Shown piece by piece: positions 24,217 through 33,837 of a stretch of 64,000 nt of DNA; positions within the stretch are counted from its first letter, which is position 1; the number at the start of each line of letters is the position of its first letter. Under the pieces are notes generated by a model. That model was given only the letters and a program-made list of their open reading frames with translations. It was not told where the DNA came from and ran no database searches. A program made the position numbers and the translations under genes. This stretch comes from J084 sp964471405 (lineage in GTDB: Bacteria; Pseudomonadota; Alphaproteobacteria; Sphingomonadales; Rhodothalassiaceae), in contig CAYYGH010000003.1 of NCBI GenBank assembly GCA_964471405.1, positions 28,281-92,280 on the forward strand, written 5' to 3'.

Positions 24217-26604
24217 TCAGCCGCGCAGCCGTGCGCCGACGGCCCTGGCGGCCGCTTTGACGATGGCCTTTGCCGTTTCCTCGATTTCCGCATCCGTCAG
24301 CGTGTGATCGCTCGGCGTCAGGCGGACACGCAGGGCCAGTGAGATCTCGTCCTCCGCCAGGGGAGCGCCCTCGTAGCGGTCGAAGACGAGGACATCGGAA
24401 ATCAGCGGCGAGGCCTTGCGCACGGCCGTCACGAGGTCACCGGCACGCACATCGCGCGAGACGATGAAGGCGAAGTCCCGCTCCACCGACGGCAGGCGGC
24501 TCGGCGACCAGGCGGCACGGGCACGGCGCTTCTTCGCCTTCTCGCCCGGGAGCCGGTCGAGGAAGAGCTCGGCTGCCACCACGGGTACCGCGATGTCCCG
24601 CTCCTTGAGGATGCGCGGATGAATCTCGCCGAACTCCGCGATCACGCGCCCCTTGCCCAGCATCAGCCGCCCCGAGCGGCCAGGATGATACCAGGCTGCG
24701 GCCGGCTCGGCGATCTGCAGCCGCTCTGCCGGAAAGCCGAGAGTCGCCAGCAGGGCGAAGAGATCCGCCTTGATGTCGAAGACATCCACGAGATGGTCGC
24801 CGTCACGCCAGTGCGGCGGATGCCGCCGTCCGGCGCGCAGGAAGCCGGCCACCTCCTCCTGGTCGGCGGGGGCCAGGCCGTGGTAGACGGCCCCGACCTC
24901 GAACAGACCCACTTCCTTTGCGCCGCGGGCAAGATTGCGGGCGGCCGCCTGCAGCAGTCCCGGCAGAATCGAGGGGCGCATCACCTTGAGCTGTCTGGCG
25001 ATGGGATTGTCGAGGGCGAGCGGCTGCTCCGCCCCGAAGGCGCGGGCGCTTTCCTCGTCGATGAAGGACCAGGTGACCGCCTCGCTGAGCCCCCGGCTTG
25101 CGAGCAGACGGCGGGCGAGACGCGCGCGCTTCTGGGCCGGGGTGAGGATGGGGCGGGCCACCGGCGTCGGCCGCGGCAGCGATACGCTCGGGATGCGGTC
25201 ATAGCCGGCAATCCGCAGCACCTCCTCGACAAGGTCGGCCGGTCCCTCGACATCCGGCCGCCAGCTCGGAACCGTGACGGTCACATGGTCTGCCGCCTCC
25301 TTCCAGCCGAAGCCGAGGCGCTCCAGGATGCGGCGCTGCTCGGATGCAGGAAGATCCAGGCCGCCAAGCCGGGCGGTCGTGGCCGGATCGAAGGCGATCC
25401 TGCGCCGCGCATCAGGGATGCGGCCTGCGAGCACCACCTCGCCCGGCTCGCCGCCCGCCAGCTCCAGAATCATGCGGGTGGCAAGCTCGATGCCCGGCAA
25501 AGTCGACTCGGGATCAACGCCACGCTCGAAGCGGTAGCGCGCATCCGATTCGATGCCGTGGCGCCGGCCCGTCTCGGCGGTGAGCACGGGATCGAAGAGG
25601 GCGGATTCGACGATGACATCGGTGGTCTCCGCCGTCACGCCCGATTCCTCGCCGCCCATCACCCCGCCGAAGCCGAGCGGGCCGCGCTCGTCGGCGATCA
25701 GGCACTCGCCGCCGGCGCAGGTGTAGCGCCGGCCGTCCAGCGCCAGCAGCGTCTCGCCCGGCCGGGCACGCCGGGCGGTGATGGCGCCATGGACCTTGGC
25801 CGCGTCATAGACATGCAGCGGCCGCGCCCGGTCGAGCATGATGAAATTGGTGATGTCGACCAGCACCGAAATGGGGCGCAATCCCACCGCTTCGAGAAGC
25901 CTTTTCAGCCAGGCGGGGCTTTCGCCGTTGCGCACCCCGCGGATGAGACGGCCGGCGAAGGCGGGGCAGGCGGTCTCATCCTCGATCCGGATGGCAAGGC
26001 CGGAGCGGAAGGCGGCCGGGACCGGGTCGATGGTCTCGGGCTTGAGTGTGCCGAGGCCGGCAGCCGCGAGATCACGCGCGATTCCACGCACGCCCAGCGC
26101 ATCCGGCCGGTTGGGGGTGACCGCGATGTCGATCACCGGATCGTCGAGCCCGGCATATTCCATGAAGGAGGCGCCCACCGGCGCATCCTCCGGCAGCTCG
26201 ATGATGCCCTCGTGGTCGTCCGAGAGCATCATTTCGCGTTCGGAACAAAGCATGCCCCGCGATTCGACGCCGCGGATCTTCGTGGGCTTCAGATGCAGAT
26301 CGGTCCCCGGCACATAAGCGCCCGGCGGGGCGAAGACGCCCTTCATCCCGGCTCTGGCATTCGGGGCGCCGCAGACCACCTGCACCGGTCCCTCGCCCGC
26401 ATCCACGATGCAGACCTTGAGACGGTCGGCATTGGGATGGGGATTCGCCTCCAGCACCCGCGCAATCCGGAAGGGGGCCAGCAGCCTGCGCGGATCATGG
26501 ATGCCTTCGACCTCGAGCCCGATGCGGGTGAGGGTGGCGGCCACCCCGTCCACATCAGCCTCGGTATCCAGATGGCGGCGGAGCCAGGAGAGCGTGAACT
26601 TCAT
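24217..26604 (-). CDS. pheT: Phenylalanyl-tRNA synthetase beta subunit
   Basis: This 795-residue subunit has the usual order: N-terminal MKFTLSWLRRHLDTEAD, a tRNA-binding OB fold (VLEANPHPNADRLKVCIVDAG), the B3/B4 editing core, B5, a catalytic-like core and a C-terminal anticodon-binding ferredoxin-like domain (FDRYEGAPLAEDEISLALRV). It forms the alpha2-beta2 enzyme with PheS and charges tRNA-Phe. It begins 6 nt after pheS. Confidence 0.97.
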   Translation of the reverse strand: MKFTLSWLRRHLDTEADVDGVAATLTRIGLEVEGIHDPRRLLAPFRIARVLEANPHPNADRLKVCIVDAGEGPVQVVCGAPNARAGMKGVFAPPGAYVPGTDLHLKPTKIRGVESRGMLCSEREMMLSDDHEGIIELPEDAPVGASFMEYAGLDDPVIDIAVTPNRPDALGVRGIARDLAAAGLGTLKPETIDPVPAAFRSGLAIRIEDETACPAFAGRLIRGVRNGESPAWLKRLLEAVGLRPISVLVDITNFIMLDRARPLHVYDAAKVHGAITARRARPGETLLALDGRRYTCAGGECLIADERGPLGFGGVMGGEESGVTAETTDVIVESALFDPVLTAETGRRHGIESDARYRFERGVDPESTLPGIELATRMILELAGGEPGEVVLAGRIPDARRRIAFDPATTARLGGLDLPASEQRRILERLGFGWKEAADHVTVTVPSWRPDVEGPADLVEEVLRIAGYDRIPSVSLPRPTPVARPILTPAQKRARLARRLLASRGLSEAVTWSFIDEESARAFGAEQPLALDNPIARQLKVMRPSILPGLLQAAARNLARGAKEVGLFEVGAVYHGLAPADQEEVAGFLRAGRRHPPHWRDGDHLVDVFDIKADLFALLATLGFPAERLQIAEPAAAWYHPGRSGRLMLGKGRVIAEFGEIHPRILKERDIAVPVVAAELFLDRLPGEKAKKRRARAAWSPSRLPSVERDFAFIVSRDVRAGDLVTAVRKASPLISDVLVFDRYEGAPLAEDEISLALRVRLTPSDHTLTDAEIEETAKAIVKAAARAVGARLRG

Positions 26605-26610
26605 GGCCGT

Positions 26611-27687
26611 CTACACCCCTCCAGCCAGGCTCGGGACATCCAGCGGCGAGAAGCCGTAGTGGCGGATCCAGTCCAGATCGCCTTCGAAGAAGGGCCGCAA
26701 ATCCGTCATTCCGTATTTGAGCATCGCCAGCCGATCGATGCCCGCACCGAAGGCGAACCCCTGCCATTCGGCGGGATCCAGCCCGCAGTTCTCGAGCACC
26801 TTCGGGTGGACCATGCCGCAGCCCATCACCTCCAGCCAGTCATCGCCCTCGCCGACGATCAGCCGCCCGCCTTCGAAGCGACAGCGCACGTCCACCTCCG
26901 CGGACGGTTCGGTGAAGGGAAAGTAGCTGGGGCGCAGGCGCATCTCGATGTCCTCGACGCCGAAGAAGGCCGACAACCAGGCCTCGATCGTGCCCTTCAT
27001 GTGACCCATGTGGATGCCGTGGTCGATGACGAGCCCCTCGACCTGGTGGAACATCGGCGTGTGCGTGGCATCCGAGTCGGCCCGGAAGGTGCGGCCCGGC
27101 GCGATGATCCGGATCGGCGGCGGGCTCGCCAGCATCGTGCGGATCTGCACGGGGCTCGTATGCGTGCGCAGCAGCCGCCGCTCGCCGGTCTTCGGATCCG
27201 GCGGGAAGTAGAAGGTGTCGTGCATCTGCCGCGCGGGGTGATGCTCCGGGATGTTGAGCGCCGTGAAATTATGGAAGTCGTCTTCGATGTGCGGGCCTTC
27301 GGCCACCGAGAAACCGAGGTCGGCGAAGATCTCGACAAGCTCGTCCATCACCCGGCTTACCGGATGGATCCGGCCGTCGGGAATCGGCGGCGGCGGGAGC
27401 GTGACATCCAGCTTTTCGCGGACGAGGCGGGCCGCGAGCGCCTCTTCCTCCAGCGCCTGCCGGCGCCGGGCGATCGCCTCGGCGACTTCCTGCTTCAAGG
27501 CATTGAGGGCGGCGCCCATCTCGCGGCGGCGCTCGGGAGGAAGGCGGCCGAGCTCTTTCAGGCGCTGGGAGATCGCGCCCTTGCGGCCGAGGGTCTGCAC
27601 CCGCACCTTCTCCAGGGCCGTCAGATCGGCGGCCGCCCCGACCGCTTCCAGGATTTCAGCGCGCAGGCTCTCAAGCTCCTCCGGCAC
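26611..27687 (-). CDS. pheS: Phenylalanyl-tRNA synthetase alpha subunit
   Basis: This 358-residue catalytic subunit has an N-terminal coiled coil (about residues 1-90), then class II motifs: motif 2 around HTSPVQIRTM and GRTFRADSDATHTPMFHQVEG, and motif 3 with GFAFGAGIDRLAMLKYG. The start is GTG at 27687 after GGAGG; a nearby ATG is in another frame. The order rpmI-rplT-pheS-pheT is the common bacterial one. Confidence 0.97.
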   Translation of the reverse strand: MPEELESLRAEILEAVGAAADLTALEKVRVQTLGRKGAISQRLKELGRLPPERRREMGAALNALKQEVAEAIARRRQALEEEALAARLVREKLDVTLPPPPIPDGRIHPVSRVMDELVEIFADLGFSVAEGPHIEDDFHNFTALNIPEHHPARQMHDTFYFPPDPKTGERRLLRTHTSPVQIRTMLASPPPIRIIAPGRTFRADSDATHTPMFHQVEGLVIDHGIHMGHMKGTIEAWLSAFFGVEDIEMRLRPSYFPFTEPSAEVDVRCRFEGGRLIVGEGDDWLEVMGCGMVHPKVLENCGLDPAEWQGFAFGAGIDRLAMLKYGMTDLRPFFEGDLDWIRHYGFSPLDVPSLAGGV

Positions 27688-27750
27688 GACTCATCCCTCC
27701 CCCTTGGCGGGTGTCTGGCAAACCGCCTTGTGGCTGCGCCCGCTCTGCCG

Positions 27751-28128
27751 TCACTTCTCCGTCTTTTCGGCCTTGGCAAGGGCCGCCTTGACCTGATCCA
27801 CCACTGCGGCAAAACCCTTGGGATCCCGCACCGCAAGATCCGCCAGCACCTTCCGGTCCAGCGCGATGCCGGCAAGTTTCAGACCGTGAATGAGGCGCGC
27901 ATAGGTCAGCCCCAGTTCCCGGGCGGCTGCGTTGATCCGCTGAATCCACAGCGCCCGCATGCGCCGCTTGCGCTGGCGCCGGTCGCGGTAGGCATACTGC
28001 CAGGCGCGTTCAACAGCCTGGACGGCAGTGCGATAGGTATTCTTGCGCCGGCCGTAATAGCCCTTGGCGAGCTTGATCACCTTCTTGTGGCGGGCGTGGG
28101 TCGTGACACCTCTTTTGACACGGGCCAT
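27751..28128 (-). CDS. rplT: 50S ribosomal protein L20
   Basis: This 125-residue protein binds 23S rRNA early in 50S assembly. The L20 signature is complete: MARVKRGVTTHARHKKVIKL, GYYGRRKNTYRTA, and YAYRDRRQRKRRMRALWIQR. It has a slightly extended Ala/Lys C-terminus. It lies between rpmI and pheS on the same strand; the 184-nt gap after rpmI is longer than usual and could hold a translational control site, though I see no clear structure. Confidence 0.97.
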   Translation of the reverse strand: MARVKRGVTTHARHKKVIKLAKGYYGRRKNTYRTAVQAVERAWQYAYRDRRQRKRRMRALWIQRINAAARELGLTYARLIHGLKLAGIALDRKVLADLAVRDPKGFAAVVDQVKAALAKAEKTEK

Positions 28129-28312
28129 CGGTCTTCTCCTTGTCGATGATGCTTGTCCTGCACGAAAATCGGAACGCCTTGCGCCTGATATTCGACCGGG
28201 ACGGAATTCCAGCGGGCGGTGATCGGCCGCGAAAAGACGGCGGGCGATTTCCGCACGGTTCCCTTTCCGGTCCTGTCCCGGCTTTCAGGAAGCGTTTCCG
28301 TGCGAATTCCCG

Positions 28313-28510
28313 TTACCCGTAGGGCAGGAACTTCTTGACGATCCGGGCATCCGAATCCGAAAGCACCTTCGTGCCGCGCAGATTGCGGATCTGCTTGTTC
28401 GAACGCTTGATCATGTTGTGGCGTTTGCCCGCCTGCTGCGCCTTGACCTTGCCCGAGGCGGTCAGTTTGAAGCGCTTCTTGGCGCCACTCTTGGTCTTGA
28501 GCTTGGGCAT
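28313..28510 (-). CDS. rpmI: 50S ribosomal protein L35
   Basis: This 65-residue basic protein is a complete L35, with MPKLKTKSGAKKRFKLTASG and KRHNMIKRSNKQIRNLRG. The usual upstream gene infC is absent; smc lies upstream instead, and a strong promoter (28688-28716) drives this gene. A hairpin lies just before the ribosome binding site. Confidence 0.97.
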   Translation of the reverse strand: MPKLKTKSGAKKRFKLTASGKVKAQQAGKRHNMIKRSNKQIRNLRGTKVLSDSDARIVKKFLPYG

Positions 28511-28529
28511 TTTCAGTCTCCTGTCCGGT

Positions 28530-28552
28530 GCGGGCCGTTTTGACAGGCCCGC
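28530..28552 (-). promoter_or_regulatory. Leader hairpin before rpmI
   Basis: GCGGGCC pairs perfectly with GGCCCGC around a 9-nt loop, ending about 13 nt before the AGGAGA ribosome binding site of rpmI. It may modulate translation or be a site for L20-type autoregulation. On the plus strand the same hairpin is followed by TTCTTCTTCCCTTTTT, so it could also stop antisense transcription. Function is inferred. Confidence 0.5.
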
Positions 28553-28687
28553 TTCTTCTTCCCTTTTTGAGGCCGCCGCGGCATGCCCTTAAGCGCCATG
28601 CGCATCTGGCCGGGCCGCCTCCTGTTCATGCCGGTGCCGCCCCTGGGCGCCCGAGAAGGAGCCGTCCGAGCAGGCACAAGCGCGGCG

Positions 28688-28716
28688 CTTATAGCTGTCG
28701 CTCCCGCGGCTGGCAA
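28688..28716 (-). promoter_or_regulatory. Promoter of rpmI-rplT(-pheST)
   Basis: On the minus strand TTGCCA (28711-28716) and TATAAG (28688-28693) are separated by exactly 17 nt; each hexamer matches consensus at five of six positions. It lies in the gap after smc and gives an mRNA leader of about 170 nt. Confidence 0.7.
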
Positions 28717-28740
28717 GGGGAATGGCAGGCGAGGAGCCTG

Positions 28741-31700
28741 CTATTCCGCAGCCAGCAGACGTTCGGCGCGTTCGAGATCGACGCTTACCAGCTGCGAGAC
28801 GCCCTTCTCGCGCATGGTCACGCCATAAAGACGGTGCATGCGTGCCATGGTGAGCTCATTGTGGGTGACAACGAGAAAGCGTGTGCCCGTGCGCCGGACC
28901 ATCTCGTCAAGCAGGTCGCAGAAGCGTTCGACATTGGCTTCGTCAAGCGGAGCATCCACCTCGTCAAGCACGCAGATGGGCGCCGGATTGGTCAGGAAGA
29001 CGGCAAAGACCAGCGCCAGTGCCGTCAGCGTCTGCTCTCCACCCGAGAGCAGGGAGAGCGACTGCAGCCGCTTGCCCGGCGGGCGGGCCATGATTTCGAG
29101 GCCGGCCTCCAGGGGATCGTCGGACTCGACGAGTTCAAGCCGGGCATGGCCGCCCTCGAACAGGCGGGCGAACAGGTCGGCGAAATGGCGGTTGACCGTC
29201 TCGAAGGCTTCCAGCAGCCGCACCCGCCCTTCGCGGTTGAGATTGCCGATGCCCTGGCGCAGCCGCTGAATGGCGGCTTCAAGATCGGCTTTCTCGTGCA
29301 CCAGATGGTCCTGCTGTTCGGCCAGCTCCTTCATTTCGATCTCGGCGCGCAGATTGACCGCACCGAGCCGCTCGCGCGCCGTTCGGGCCGCGGCAAGTTC
29401 GGCCTCGAGCTCGGTGATGTCATCCGGCAGTTCCTCTTCGCGGCCGGTCATGCGTTCCTTGAACGCGGCGGCGGTCAGCGAGAAGCGCTCCTCGATTTCG
29501 TGGACCACCTCGGCCAGCCGTTGTGCCGCATGCTCCGCATCGGCCTCCGCCCGCGCCCGCTCCTCGCGTGCCGCGGCCATGGCCTCCTGCGCCGTCTTCA
29601 GGAGGCCCTGGGCTTCGCGGCGGGCGTTTTCGGCTTCCGCAACCCGATCATCCGCCTGCCGGGCCCCGCGTTCGGCCCCATCAAGAAGCGCATCCAGCTC
29701 CTCCAGCCTGGTGGCGATCTCCTGCGGGCGTCGGGCGATCGCGGCTTCCTGCCCGGCCAGCTCGGCAGCGCGCTTTTCCAGATTCTGGAGCCGACGGGTT
29801 GCGTTGTCCCGGCGTTCGCACCAGGCGGTTTCTTCGCGGGCCAGAGCATCCCGCCGGGCAACGAGATCCTCCGCCTCGCGCAGCAGCATGCGCACACGTC
29901 CGTCCGCCGTCTCGAAGCGTTCGCGTGCCTTGGCCACGGCCTCCTCGGCCCGGCGCAGGGCGGCCTCTCCGGCAGCGGTATCGGTGAGGGCGGCGTGTTC
30001 GCGCTCAAGCTCGGCCAGCCGTGCCGTCAGCTGCTCCCGCTCTTCACCCAATGCGGCCAGCCGGCTGCGTTCGGCAGCCAGCCTGGCTTCCGCTGCGGCC
30101 ACCTCCCGCTCGGCCTGGCGCAGAGCGGCGGCCAGGGTCTCCTGACGGCTCTGCGATGCACGACGCTGATCCTGAAGGGCGGCCAGCTTCCGGCGTGCCT
30201 GTTCCTCACGCTCATGAGCAGCCTGCAGCCGAGCGGCCTGTGCCGCCTCCTTCTCGCCCGCCTCCTTTACCGCCTTTTCCAGTGCCCGCTGGCGATTGCG
30301 GGCGGCCAGCAGGCGCGCTTCCTCCGCGCTTTCGCTGGGACGGCCGGTGATGCCCTCGGCGCTCAGCAGCACACCCGAGGAGGTGACGATCTTCTGACCG
30401 GGCGCCAGTTCCTGTTGCCGCGCGCGCAGGATGCCCGCATCCTCCTCACCTTTCCAGAGGGCGACAGTCTGCAGCCGCCGCTTCAAGGGATCCGGTGCTT
30501 CGGGCAGGAGATCGGCAAGCGGCACCAGATCCTCGGGCCAGGCTGGCAGCGTGCCGGCCGCAAAGGGGGCAAGCGCGCGCAGGGCGAGCCCCTCTTCCGG
30601 TTCCTCTGTGTCCGCGAGAAGTGGGAGGCGGACGAGATCGGCAAGCGCGCTGGCGACGGCAGCTTCCAGACCCTCCGGAACCGGGAAGGCGAGCAGCCCG
30701 TTCTCCCGGGCCCGGTTCCTTGCCAGGGATTCGGCAAGGGCGTCCCGTTCCGATTCGAGAGCAACCCGCTGCGCCCGGCAGGCGGCAAGCTTTTCCTCCT
30801 CCGCCTCACGGGCGGCCGATGCCTCGGCAAGCGCGGCCGTGGCAGCAGAGATCGCTTCCTCAAGCGCTGTCGATGCGGAGGCGATTTCCTCCAGGCTGGC
30901 CCGGGTGGTTGCGATTTCCTCCCGCCGTGCGGCAAGAGCCGATTCTTCAGCCTCAAGGTCGCAGTCGGACAGGTCTTCCGCGATGGCCTCAAGTCGGCGC
31001 CGGATTGCCAGCATGTCGCTTTCCAGCCCGGCCCGGCGCCCCCGGGCCTCGGCGAGCAGGCGGGCCGCCTCGTCACGAGCCGACTGGGCCTCCTCCAGCT
31101 GCCTGCGTGCGGCCTGGCGCGCGGCCTCGGCCGCTGCACGCTCCTCGGCGAGAGCCGGTTCCCGTTCCTGCAGCCGGGCCGCATCGGCAGCCAGGCGTGC
31201 CAGGCTTTCGCGCGCATCTTCAAGCCGGGCGCGTTCATGGGCGACGTCTTCGGCCAGCTGCTGCCGCTGCCGCGCAAGCTCTTCGGCCTGGCGGGCAAGA
31301 CGGTCGCGCTCCTCCTCCAGCGAGCGGCGTTCGAGCAGAAGACGATTGACAGTCGCCCGCGCCGCTTCGGCCTGCTGGCGCAGGGGGGCGACCGCCTCAT
31401 CGGCAGCCAGGCTGGCCTTCTCGGCTTTGGCAAGGTCCTGGGCGGCATTGGCCAGCAGTTGGTCGCTTCTCTTGAGGCGATCTTGCGCCTGATATCCTGC
31501 CGCCTCCGCATCCCGCAGCCGGCACCACAACAGCAGTGCTTCGAGACTGCGGATACGGGCCGACAGCTTGCGATAGCGTTCGGCCCGCCGGGCTTCGCGC
31601 TTGAGCTGGGAGATGCGGGCCGCAAGATCCGCGATCACCTCCTCGACCCGTTCGAGGTTGCGCTCGGCTGCGGCCAGCTTCTGTTCCGCCTCGCGCCGGC

Positions 31701-32226
31701 GGCCGTAAAGACCGGCGATGCCGGCCGCCTCTTCCAGCACGATCCGACGATCAGCCGGTTTGGCCTGGATCAGCTCGGCGATCCGCCCCTGGCCGATGAG
31801 CGACGGCGAGCGCGCACCGGTCGCGACATCCGCAAAGAACAGCTGAACGTCCTTCGCCCGCACTTCCCGGCCGTTCAGGCGGTACAGGGAACCGATCCCG
31901 CGCTCGATGCGCCGCAGAATCTCGATCTCGTCGCAATCGTTGAATTCAGGAGGAGCATTGCGGTCGCGGTTGTCGATCAGCAGCCCTACTTCGGCGATGT
32001 TGCGCGCGGGCCTGCGGTCGGTGCCGGCAAAGATGACATCGTCCATGGCCTTCGAACGCAGGGTCGAAGGCGCATGTTCGCCCATGACCCAGCGCAGCGC
32101 CTCTACCAGGTTGGACTTGCCGCAGCCATTGGGGCCGACGATGCCTGTCAACCCCTCCTCGATCCGCAACTCGGTCGGATCGGCGAAGGACTTGAAACCC
32201 GCGATCTTCAGCCGCGTAAACCGCAC
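28741..32226 (-). CDS. smc: Chromosome segregation protein SMC
   Basis: This 1161-residue ATPase condenses and organises the chromosome with ScpA and ScpB. The N-terminus holds FKSFADPTELRIEEGLTGIVG and the Walker A GPNGCGKSN; two long coiled coils rich in Ala, Glu and Arg flank a hinge region near residues 500-640 (ALAPFAAGTLPAWPEDLVPL, VTSSGVLLSAEG). The C-terminal head has the signature LSLLSGGEQTL and Walker B ICVLDEVDAPLDEANV. The start is GTG at 32226. It follows the DsbA-like lipoprotein gene in the order typical of alphaproteobacteria. Confidence 0.97.
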   Translation of the reverse strand: MRFTRLKIAGFKSFADPTELRIEEGLTGIVGPNGCGKSNLVEALRWVMGEHAPSTLRSKAMDDVIFAGTDRRPARNIAEVGLLIDNRDRNAPPEFNDCDEIEILRRIERGIGSLYRLNGREVRAKDVQLFFADVATGARSPSLIGQGRIAELIQAKPADRRIVLEEAAGIAGLYGRRREAEQKLAAAERNLERVEEVIADLAARISQLKREARRAERYRKLSARIRSLEALLLWCRLRDAEAAGYQAQDRLKRSDQLLANAAQDLAKAEKASLAADEAVAPLRQQAEAARATVNRLLLERRSLEEERDRLARQAEELARQRQQLAEDVAHERARLEDARESLARLAADAARLQEREPALAEERAAAEAARQAARRQLEEAQSARDEAARLLAEARGRRAGLESDMLAIRRRLEAIAEDLSDCDLEAEESALAARREEIATTRASLEEIASASTALEEAISAATAALAEASAAREAEEEKLAACRAQRVALESERDALAESLARNRARENGLLAFPVPEGLEAAVASALADLVRLPLLADTEEPEEGLALRALAPFAAGTLPAWPEDLVPLADLLPEAPDPLKRRLQTVALWKGEEDAGILRARQQELAPGQKIVTSSGVLLSAEGITGRPSESAEEARLLAARNRQRALEKAVKEAGEKEAAQAARLQAAHEREEQARRKLAALQDQRRASQSRQETLAAALRQAEREVAAAEARLAAERSRLAALGEEREQLTARLAELEREHAALTDTAAGEAALRRAEEAVAKARERFETADGRVRMLLREAEDLVARRDALAREETAWCERRDNATRRLQNLEKRAAELAGQEAAIARRPQEIATRLEELDALLDGAERGARQADDRVAEAENARREAQGLLKTAQEAMAAAREERARAEADAEHAAQRLAEVVHEIEERFSLTAAAFKERMTGREEELPDDITELEAELAAARTARERLGAVNLRAEIEMKELAEQQDHLVHEKADLEAAIQRLRQGIGNLNREGRVRLLEAFETVNRHFADLFARLFEGGHARLELVESDDPLEAGLEIMARPPGKRLQSLSLLSGGEQTLTALALVFAVFLTNPAPICVLDEVDAPLDEANVERFCDLLDEMVRRTGTRFLVVTHNELTMARMHRLYGVTMREKGVSQLVSVDLERAERLLAAE

Positions 32227-32298
32227 GCCTGTTCCTGTCCGGCCTTCAGCTCGTCCTGCTTGCAGTCACGCTTCCGGCATTCAAGCGGCACATGCCGA

Positions 32299-33030
32299 TC
32301 AGAGCGCCTTTTCGATTTCCCTGCTGAGCTCCTCGAAATTGCCGATGGGCGGGAGGGTGCGCCCGTTGAGGATCAGGGTCGGCGTTCCATGGACATCATA
32401 CCGCTCTCCGGCCGCCTTGGTGGCGTCCACCAGTTTCTGCTGCAGCGTCTTGTCGGCGATGCAGCGATCGAAATCCGCCCGCGAGACACCCGCCCGCCGG
32501 AACACGGCGGCAACATCGGACAGGATCGTTTCACGATCGCCCGAGCGCAGATTGCGCATCCACTCCGCCTGGCGCGCAAACAGCATCTCGATCAAGGGCC
32601 ACTGGACATCCCGCGGCTGGCAGCGCACCGCCGTGGAGACCACGAGATCCAGCGGGTTCAGGATGAAATTGCGAAAGACATAGCGCACCTTGCCGGTGTC
32701 GATATAGGTCTCCTTGAGCTTGGGATAGATCGCTTCCGCGAAATGGGCGCAGTGCGGGCAGGTGAGCGAGGCATATTCGATAATGGTGATCGGTGCATCG
32801 GGTGAGCCGATCACGATGTCGGGAATGCCGGCAGTAACCGTCTCATCATCGATGGCAGCCGGTTTTTCGCCGCCCGCCGCCGGACGATCCGTCGCCCCTT
32901 CATCGGCTGCCTTGTTCTCCCCCTGGCGCTGGCAGGCCGCCAGGGCACCGGCCAGGAAGAGAACCATGACCAGCCAGAGGGCCTTCACGGCTGCGCCAGC
33001 CGGGTCGGTCCAGCTTCTCCTGTTGTGCAT
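32299..33030 (-). CDS. DsbA-family thioredoxin-fold lipoprotein
   Basis: This 243-residue protein has a lipoprotein signal (ALWLVMVLFLAGALAAC, lipobox LAAC), an Ala/Glu-rich linker, and a DsbA-like domain with the active site CPHC (TIIEYASLTCPHCAHFAE) and the cis-Pro loop VHGTPTLILNG. It would form or isomerise disulfides at the periplasmic face of a membrane. Position between smc and the DciA-like gene is typical in alphaproteobacteria. The ATG at 33030 is 6 nt from AGGAGG; an ATG two codons upstream touches the Shine-Dalgarno sequence and is unlikely. Confidence 0.88.
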   Translation of the reverse strand: MHNRRSWTDPAGAAVKALWLVMVLFLAGALAACQRQGENKAADEGATDRPAAGGEKPAAIDDETVTAGIPDIVIGSPDAPITIIEYASLTCPHCAHFAEAIYPKLKETYIDTGKVRYVFRNFILNPLDLVVSTAVRCQPRDVQWPLIEMLFARQAEWMRNLRSGDRETILSDVAAVFRRAGVSRADFDRCIADKTLQQKLVDATKAAGERYDVHGTPTLILNGRTLPPIGNFEELSREIEKAL

Positions 33031-33235
33031 CGTCATCCTCCTTCCCATCTCATGCGTCCGGCACGATCCCGCGGCGCATGGCCTTATCTGGTAGATGTCT
33101 TTCCCGCGCATGCTAGATCTAGAGGCCCGATCGATCCGGAGACTACGGCAAGTCGGCCCGTTTTGGCCAGTCCCATTTTGCCGATCCCCGTGGCGAGGGG
33201 GATGGAGGGTCCGGGGTATTTCTGCCGGGCCGGGC

Positions 33236-33790
33236 TCATCTGGACGGCTTGTCCAGCACGAAGGCGCCCCAGCGGGCGAGGAGAGCGGCAAGCTGCGGGT
33301 CGGTGACATGCCGGGCCAGTCTTGTCGCGCGCTGACGGGCCCGGGGCGAGGGCGTGGGCGCGGCAGGAGAAGGCGGCGGGCCCGCCGGCGGGACCGGTCC
33401 CTGGCGGATGGCCAGGCGTGTCACCGCGCGATGGCCGAAATAGCGATTGACGGCAGCCAGCAGACGCTCCTGCTCATGCTGAATGGCGGGGGCAAAACCC
33501 GGTGCCACCTTGATCTCAAGGGTGCCGCCCCGCAGGGTGTTTCCCCGTCCGCGAGCAGCCGTGCGTCGAATCGCGAGCGGCAGGGTCACCCGTGCCAGCT
33601 GTTCACCCACGATCAGCGGCCAGCGGGCGACGATCTCATGATGCAGAAAGCCGCGCCGGCGGTAGATGGCCACCACTTCCTTCGGCAGCAATCGACCGAT
33701 GCGCATGGGACGCCCAAGGCGGGCGGTGGCGGATGCGCGCCGCTTTCGTTTTCCTCCGGCCTTTTCGGGCATTCTCGCCGTCGTCATCAT
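33236..33790 (-). CDS. DUF721 family protein (DciA-like)
   Basis: This 184-residue protein has the DUF721 core: LGRPMRIGRLLPKEVVAIYRRRGF, then WPLIVGEQLARVTLP and LEIKVAPGFAPAIQHEQERLLAAVNRYFG. DUF721 includes DciA, the ancestral loader of the replicative helicase in bacteria without DnaC. The C-terminal tail is Pro/Ala/Arg-rich. The ribosome binding site is weak and the start may be one of several ATG codons between 33772 and 33790. It is divergent from mutY. Confidence 0.8.
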   Translation of the reverse strand: MMTTARMPEKAGGKRKRRASATARLGRPMRIGRLLPKEVVAIYRRRGFLHHEIVARWPLIVGEQLARVTLPLAIRRTAARGRGNTLRGGTLEIKVAPGFAPAIQHEQERLLAAVNRYFGHRAVTRLAIRQGPVPPAGPPPSPAAPTPSPRARQRATRLARHVTDPQLAALLARWGAFVLDKPSR

Positions 33791-33837
33791 GGGAACCGCT
33801 CTGGAACCGCTGTCACGGTCATGCTAGCGGATCGGCC

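Noticed and set aside
24619..28149. Plus-strand open frame of 1176 codons
   Set aside because: Antisense to pheT, pheS and rplT, which are beyond doubt.
28528..32805. Plus-strand open frame of 1425 codons
   Set aside because: Antisense to rpmI, smc and the DsbA-like gene; driven by codon bias of the Ala/Glu/Arg-rich coiled coils.
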